This document shows positions 13,994 to 17,529 of a stretch of 17,529 nucleotides of DNA, one piece after another. Position 1 is the stretch's first letter, and every line of letters begins with the position of its first letter. A program made the position numbers and the translations under genes. The notes beneath the pieces were generated by a model. It did not search any database. It had not been told where the DNA came from and saw only the letters and a program-made list of their open reading frames with translations. The DNA is from Cytophagales bacterium (lineage in GTDB: Bacteria > Bacteroidota > Bacteroidia > Cytophagales > Cyclobacteriaceae), in assembly GCA_003454975.1 (NCBI GenBank), contig DMST01000521.1:1-17529 (forward strand), written 5' to 3'.

Positions 13994-16801
13994 ATGAAGA
14001 TGAAAAAACCAATAACTACGCTCTTGAGTTTGTCTTGCATTTTAGGATCTTCGGTCCTGCTTGCTCAACCAACTCCCACGACTTCCGAGGACCTAATGGA
14101 AGCCATTTCTATTCGGAAGGAAATGGCCGACTCCTCTCCGCTAACCGACTATCCGGTAAGGAGCATTGGGCCTATTGTACAAGGAGCGCGTATAACTGAC
14201 TTGGCCGTAAACGAAGCCAATCCTAAGCACTTTTACGTGGCCTACGCATCCGGCGGGGTGTTTGAAACCAAAAATAACGGCCAGACCTTCACCCCCATTT
14301 TCGATCACGTAGGGGCACTTACCATTGGCTCATTGGCGCTAGCACCCTCAGACCCCAAGGTGATCTACGTGGGCACTGGAGAAAGTAACTCTAGTCGGTC
14401 TAGCTATGCCGGCTCGGGCGTATACAAATCCACGGATGGTGGGCAATCCTGGGAGCACCTGGGCCTGGGCGATACCCAGCATATAGGCCGCGTTTTGGTG
14501 CACCCTACCGACCCCAACACCGCCTGGGTGGCCTCCATTGGTGCATTGTACACCCACAACGAGGCCCGTGGAGTATACAAAACCACGGACGGAGGGGCTA
14601 CTTGGGAAAAAACGCTTTTTGTCAACGACAGCACGGGCATTATTGAGCTGTCGCTCGATCCCCAAAACCCCAACAATCTGCTGGCAGCTTCTTGGGAGCG
14701 CACCCGTAAGGCTTGGGATTTTAAAGGCAACGGCCCCGGTTCTACCATTTACCGATCTACCGATGGTGGCGATACCTGGAGCCAATCGGCAGAAGGCTTT
14801 CCTCAGGACGACAAAGTAGGACGGATAGGCTTTTCCTACCACTACAACGATCCTAGCATCGTCTATGCTGTGATGGACTATCAAAAGGAAATCCCAGGTG
14901 AAACAGAAGAGGAACCTGAAGGGCTCCAATTCAAGGATTTCTTAGACCTGAGCGTAGAGGACGTAAAGAGCCTGGGCTCCGAAGAATTGGGAGAATTCCT
15001 GGAGGATAACCGCTTTCCTGAAAAGTACACGGCCGAACAGGTCATTGCCGATTTGGAAAACGGCAAGTACACCCCAGCAGACATCGCCAATTATTCTGGT
15101 GATGCCAATGCCGCGCTGTTCAATACCTCAGTAGCCGGGGCTTCGGTATATAAGTCAACCGATGGGGGTAAGACCTGGGCCGAGGTGGAGGGCTCTCCGG
15201 TAGAAGGCGTATTCTTCACGTATGGATACTATTTTGCCCAGATCCGGGTAGACCCAGTAGACCCCGACCGCATCTTTGTACATGGGGTACCCCTGATTGC
15301 CTCTGAGGATGGAGGCAAAACCTGGGCCCTATCTGATATGGATGGCGAGGTACACGCTGATCACCACGCGCAATGGATCAACCCTAAGGATCCTAAACAC
15401 ATCATCCTGGGCAACGATGGCGGGCTTTATCTAAGCTATGACGGAGGCACAACCTGGGACCACATCAATAACACCTCTACGGGCCAGTTTTACACCGTGG
15501 CGGTAGATATGGAAGAACCTTATAATGTGTATGGTGGCTTGCAGGACAACGGTTCCTTAAGAGGATCATCGGAATCAGTACCCGGCAGAACCGAATTTTG
15601 GGAACGCATGTGGGGCGGAGATGGCATGTACGTGTTTGCCGATCCAAGGGACATTAGCATCGTATATGCCGGATTGCAGTTTGGTAACTACGTGCGGATT
15701 GACCGGGAAGCACGCAAACTAACCCGCATCACTCCCCAGCATGACATTGGTGAGCCCGTGTTGCGGTTCAACTGGCGAACGCCGGTGGTAATGAGCCCTC
15801 ACAATCCAGACATCATCTACTTCGGTTCGCAACGGTTGCACCGCAGTTTGGACCAAGGAGAAACCTGGGATGCCATTAGCCCAGACCTTACTAAGGATCT
15901 ACCACAAGGAAATGTACCCCACTCTACCCTTTCCTGGATAGCAGAATCTCCTGGCAAGTTTGGGGTTATCTATGTAGGCACTGACGATGGTATGGTTTGG
16001 GTAACCCAAAACGGGGGTGCTGATTGGGAAAACATTAGCGACGGATTACCGGAAGGCCTATGGGTTAGTTCCGTAGTAGCCTCCCCGCATGACATTGGCA
16101 CTGTGTTCGTAACCCTGAACGGTTACCGGTTCGATGATTTCCATAGCTATGTATTCATGAGCCGTGACTTTGGCAAAACCTGGACATCACTTGCTGGGAA
16201 TCTACCTGAGGAGGTAGCCAACGTGATTATTCAGGACCTGGAGAAGCCCGAGCTGCTCTTCTTGGGTACGGATGGTGGCACCTACGTGTCTACGAACAGT
16301 GGCCAGGAATGGTCATTGATGCCAGGCATACCCAATGTGGCTAGTTATGACATGGTGGTGCACCCTCGGGACAACGATCTGGTAGTGGCCACCCACGGCC
16401 GTAGCATTTATGTATCCAACATAGAGCCCATGCGCAAGTTGGTAGGCAGTTCCACAAGCACGATGGTGTTTGGGGACGTAAAGCTGCGCCATTCTGAGCG
16501 CTGGGGTGAAAGCCGGTACCCTTTCAGTGAGGTTCGTACCCCCAAGGCCAGCCAACTGGCTTTCATTGGCAGTACCAGTGGCCTGAAGGCAGAGATCCTA
16601 AACGAGGATGGCATAGTAGTACGTACATTGGCCGTAGACGACCAAACAGGTTTCCAAACCCTGGAGTGGGATGTAATGGTGAATCTGCTTGACCGGAAAA
16701 ACCGGCCTACCGGAGAGGAGGAATACGCCTCGAAAGGAGAGTACACCCTGCGGCTTACGGCCGGAGGAAGCGCCGATTCTGTGAAGGTAATCCTTGAATA
16801 A
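13994..16801 (+). CDS. Secreted Asp-box (BNR/sortilin-like) beta-propeller protein
   Basis: This encodes 935 aa. A signal peptide (1-25, LLAQ|PT) directs export. The body is built of beta-propeller blades marked by Asp-boxes (S-x-D-x-G-x-T-W): YKSTDGGQSW (144-153), YKTTDGGATW (195-204), YRSTDGGDTW (253-262), YKSTDGGKTW (386-395), SEDGGKTW, YDGGTTW, SLDQGETW, SRDFGKTW and others with looser matches. This repeat set is that of the VPS10/sortilin and xyloglucanase-type propellers, often labelled glycosyl hydrolase, BNR repeat. Between the third and fourth clear boxes lies a helical, acidic insertion (about 302-380). The C-terminal 90 residues resemble a FlgD-like beta domain (LNEDGIVVRTL, then GEYTLRL). 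Catalytic activity is not evident; binding or scaffolding is as likely. It is monocistronic, with a terminator 21 nt downstream. Confidence 0.85.
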   Translation: MKMKKPITTLLSLSCILGSSVLLAQPTPTTSEDLMEAISIRKEMADSSPLTDYPVRSIGPIVQGARITDLAVNEANPKHFYVAYASGGVFETKNNGQTFTPIFDHVGALTIGSLALAPSDPKVIYVGTGESNSSRSSYAGSGVYKSTDGGQSWEHLGLGDTQHIGRVLVHPTDPNTAWVASIGALYTHNEARGVYKTTDGGATWEKTLFVNDSTGIIELSLDPQNPNNLLAASWERTRKAWDFKGNGPGSTIYRSTDGGDTWSQSAEGFPQDDKVGRIGFSYHYNDPSIVYAVMDYQKEIPGETEEEPEGLQFKDFLDLSVEDVKSLGSEELGEFLEDNRFPEKYTAEQVIADLENGKYTPADIANYSGDANAALFNTSVAGASVYKSTDGGKTWAEVEGSPVEGVFFTYGYYFAQIRVDPVDPDRIFVHGVPLIASEDGGKTWALSDMDGEVHADHHAQWINPKDPKHIILGNDGGLYLSYDGGTTWDHINNTSTGQFYTVAVDMEEPYNVYGGLQDNGSLRGSSESVPGRTEFWERMWGGDGMYVFADPRDISIVYAGLQFGNYVRIDREARKLTRITPQHDIGEPVLRFNWRTPVVMSPHNPDIIYFGSQRLHRSLDQGETWDAISPDLTKDLPQGNVPHSTLSWIAESPGKFGVIYVGTDDGMVWVTQNGGADWENISDGLPEGLWVSSVVASPHDIGTVFVTLNGYRFDDFHSYVFMSRDFGKTWTSLAGNLPEEVANVIIQDLEKPELLFLGTDGGTYVSTNSGQEWSLMPGIPNVASYDMVVHPRDNDLVVATHGRSIYVSNIEPMRKLVGSSTSTMVFGDVKLRHSERWGESRYPFSEVRTPKASQLAFIGSTSGLKAEILNEDGIVVRTLAVDDQTGFQTLEWDVMVNLLDRKNRPTGEEEYASKGEYTLRLTAGGSADSVKVILE

Positions 16802-16822
16802 ATCGCATCAATTTATTGGATA

Positions 16823-16851
16823 AAAAAGGGGGCGCATGGGTGCCCCTTTTT
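16823..16851 (+). terminator. Intrinsic terminator of the propeller gene
   Basis: AAAAAGGGG (16823-16831) pairs with CCCCTTTTT (16843-16851), a 9-bp stem over an 11-nt loop, with the T-tract as part of the stem. It starts 21 nt after the stop. Confidence 0.85.
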
Positions 16852-16890
16852 CATTTGCGCATTGCTTGTAAAAAAATCTACACATTCCCT

Positions 16891-16919
16891 TTTGGATATA
16901 GTAGTTAGCGGTAATTTTG
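16891..16919 (+). promoter_or_regulatory. Candidate Bacteroidota promoter of dnaN
   Basis: TTTG (16891-16894), a 17-nt spacer and TAATTTTG (16912-16919) match the -33/-7 consensus fully in both boxes, at the short end of the usual spacing. A second -7-like box, TACGTTTG (16961-16968), lies closer to the ATG, so dnaN may have tandem promoters. Confidence 0.55.
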
Positions 16920-17005
16920 CCTCTTCAACTTTGGGAGAGAAAAACCCGGCGTAATTTTCGTACGTTTGCGGGCTATCCCACTCTAAACCTGTAATACCTT
17001 AGCCC

Positions 17006-17529
17006 ATGAAGTTCATCGTTTCTTCAGCAGCCTTGCTCAAGCAACTAACCAGTATCAACGGGGTAATCACTACCAACCCTGTGGTGCCTATTCTGGAGAA
17101 CTTTTTATTTGATATTCAAGATGGCCTACTGACCATCACCGCTTCGGATCTGCAAACATCTATGATCACTGAGATCGATGTGGAGGCTAAGGAAAGCGGT
17201 AGTATTGCTATTCCCGCTCGGATTCTGATGGATACCCTGAAGAACCTGCCTGAGCAGCCGGTAACCTTCACCATTGATCCGGATACCTACAGCATCGAGA
17301 TCAGCAGTGATAACGGTAGATACAAACTGGCCGGAGAGAATGCCGGGGACTTCCCCAAGGTGTCCTCAGTAGAAGGCGGGTTCTCCGTAGATATGTCTAC
17401 AGATGTGCTGCGCACCGCAGTAAACAACACCATCTTTGCTGCTAGCAACGATGAGTTGCGCCCAGCCATGACGGGAGTATACATAGAGCTAAAGGATACC
17501 AATACCACCTTTGTAGCTACGGATGGTCA
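17006..17529 (+). CDS. dnaN: DNA polymerase III sliding clamp, beta subunit (N-terminal part)
   Basis: The gene runs off the right edge after 174 codons plus two bases; a full clamp is about 370 aa. The visible part covers domain I and the start of domain II: MKFIVSSAALLKQL, NPVVPILENFLFDI, LTITASDLQTSM, the loop IPARILMDTLKNLP and the strand-turn YKLAGENAGDFPKV. It then enters domain II with RPAMTGVYIEL and FVATDG, the usual VATDGHRL motif cut by the window end. The beta dimer encircles DNA and tethers the replicative polymerase, and it also docks repair factors. The ATG at 17006 gives the standard N-terminus. Two -7-like boxes lie upstream. No dnaA or recF is adjacent on the left. Confidence 0.97.
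   Translation, partial: MKFIVSSAALLKQLTSINGVITTNPVVPILENFLFDIQDGLLTITASDLQTSMITEIDVEAKESGSIAIPARILMDTLKNLPEQPVTFTIDPDTYSIEISSDNGRYKLAGENAGDFPKVSSVEGGFSVDMSTDVLRTAVNNTIFAASNDELRPAMTGVYIELKDTNTTFVATDG

Noticed and set aside
14348..14929. Long antisense open frame (193 codons) inside the propeller gene
   Set aside because: It is the reverse-strand shadow of a repeat-rich, GC-biased coding region; it has no start context or recognisable domain.

Overview
The window looks like ordinary chromosomal DNA from a Bacteroidota bacterium, most likely of the Cytophagales or a related order. The protein families point that way: a Bacteroidota-type FAD lycopene cyclase, a LytTR/His_kinase two-component pair, A-rich leaders without clear Shine-Dalgarno sites, Asp-box proteins with a Bacteroidota-style C-terminus, and several SPI or SPII exported proteins. 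So do the promoters, which resemble the Bacteroidota -33 TTTG / -7 TAnnTTTG consensus. Both ends cut genes: a secreted Gfo/Idh/MocA oxidoreductase on the left and dnaN on the right. I see no rRNA, tRNA, CRISPR array, transposase or phage gene.

Layout. 1-1015 (minus): a partial exported Gfo/Idh/MocA protein and a small lipoprotein. 1166-1756 (plus): a Uma2-family nuclease-fold protein. 1828-4839 (minus): a tight three-gene operon, read in the order exported erythromycin-esterase/ChaN-like protein, LytS-type histidine kinase, LytTR response regulator. 5066-6211 (minus): lycopene cyclase (crtY), preceded by a 308-nt non-coding stretch with a strong minus-strand terminator. 6520-8695 (minus): a two-helix membrane protein, a short-chain dehydrogenase and a Tat-exported DinB-fold protein. 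8696-9169: a gene-free stretch holding an imperfect 153-bp palindromic element. 9170-9601 (plus): a small secreted protein that aligns with the avidin/streptavidin fold. 9648-10849 (minus): a seven-helix membrane protein translationally coupled to an ABA4-like (DUF4281) membrane protein. 10929-11393 (plus): an SRPBCC protein. 11595-12681 (plus): an ECF sigma factor overlapping a four-helix membrane protein that may be its anti-sigma factor. 12753-13691 (minus): a 312-aa lipoprotein. 13994-16801 (plus): a large secreted Asp-box beta-propeller protein. 17006 onward (plus): dnaN.

Functional themes are envelope and export (seven proteins with signal peptides), signal transduction (LytTR pair, ECF pair) and carotenoid chemistry (crtY, with an ABA4-like protein 4 kb away). 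I did not find a complete new multi-gene system. The best leads are the avidin-fold protein whose biotin-contact residues are mostly replaced, the ABA4-like/seven-helix pair in a carotenoid producer, the exported esterase-like protein at the head of the LytTR operon, and the terminator-ended non-coding stretch in front of crtY.
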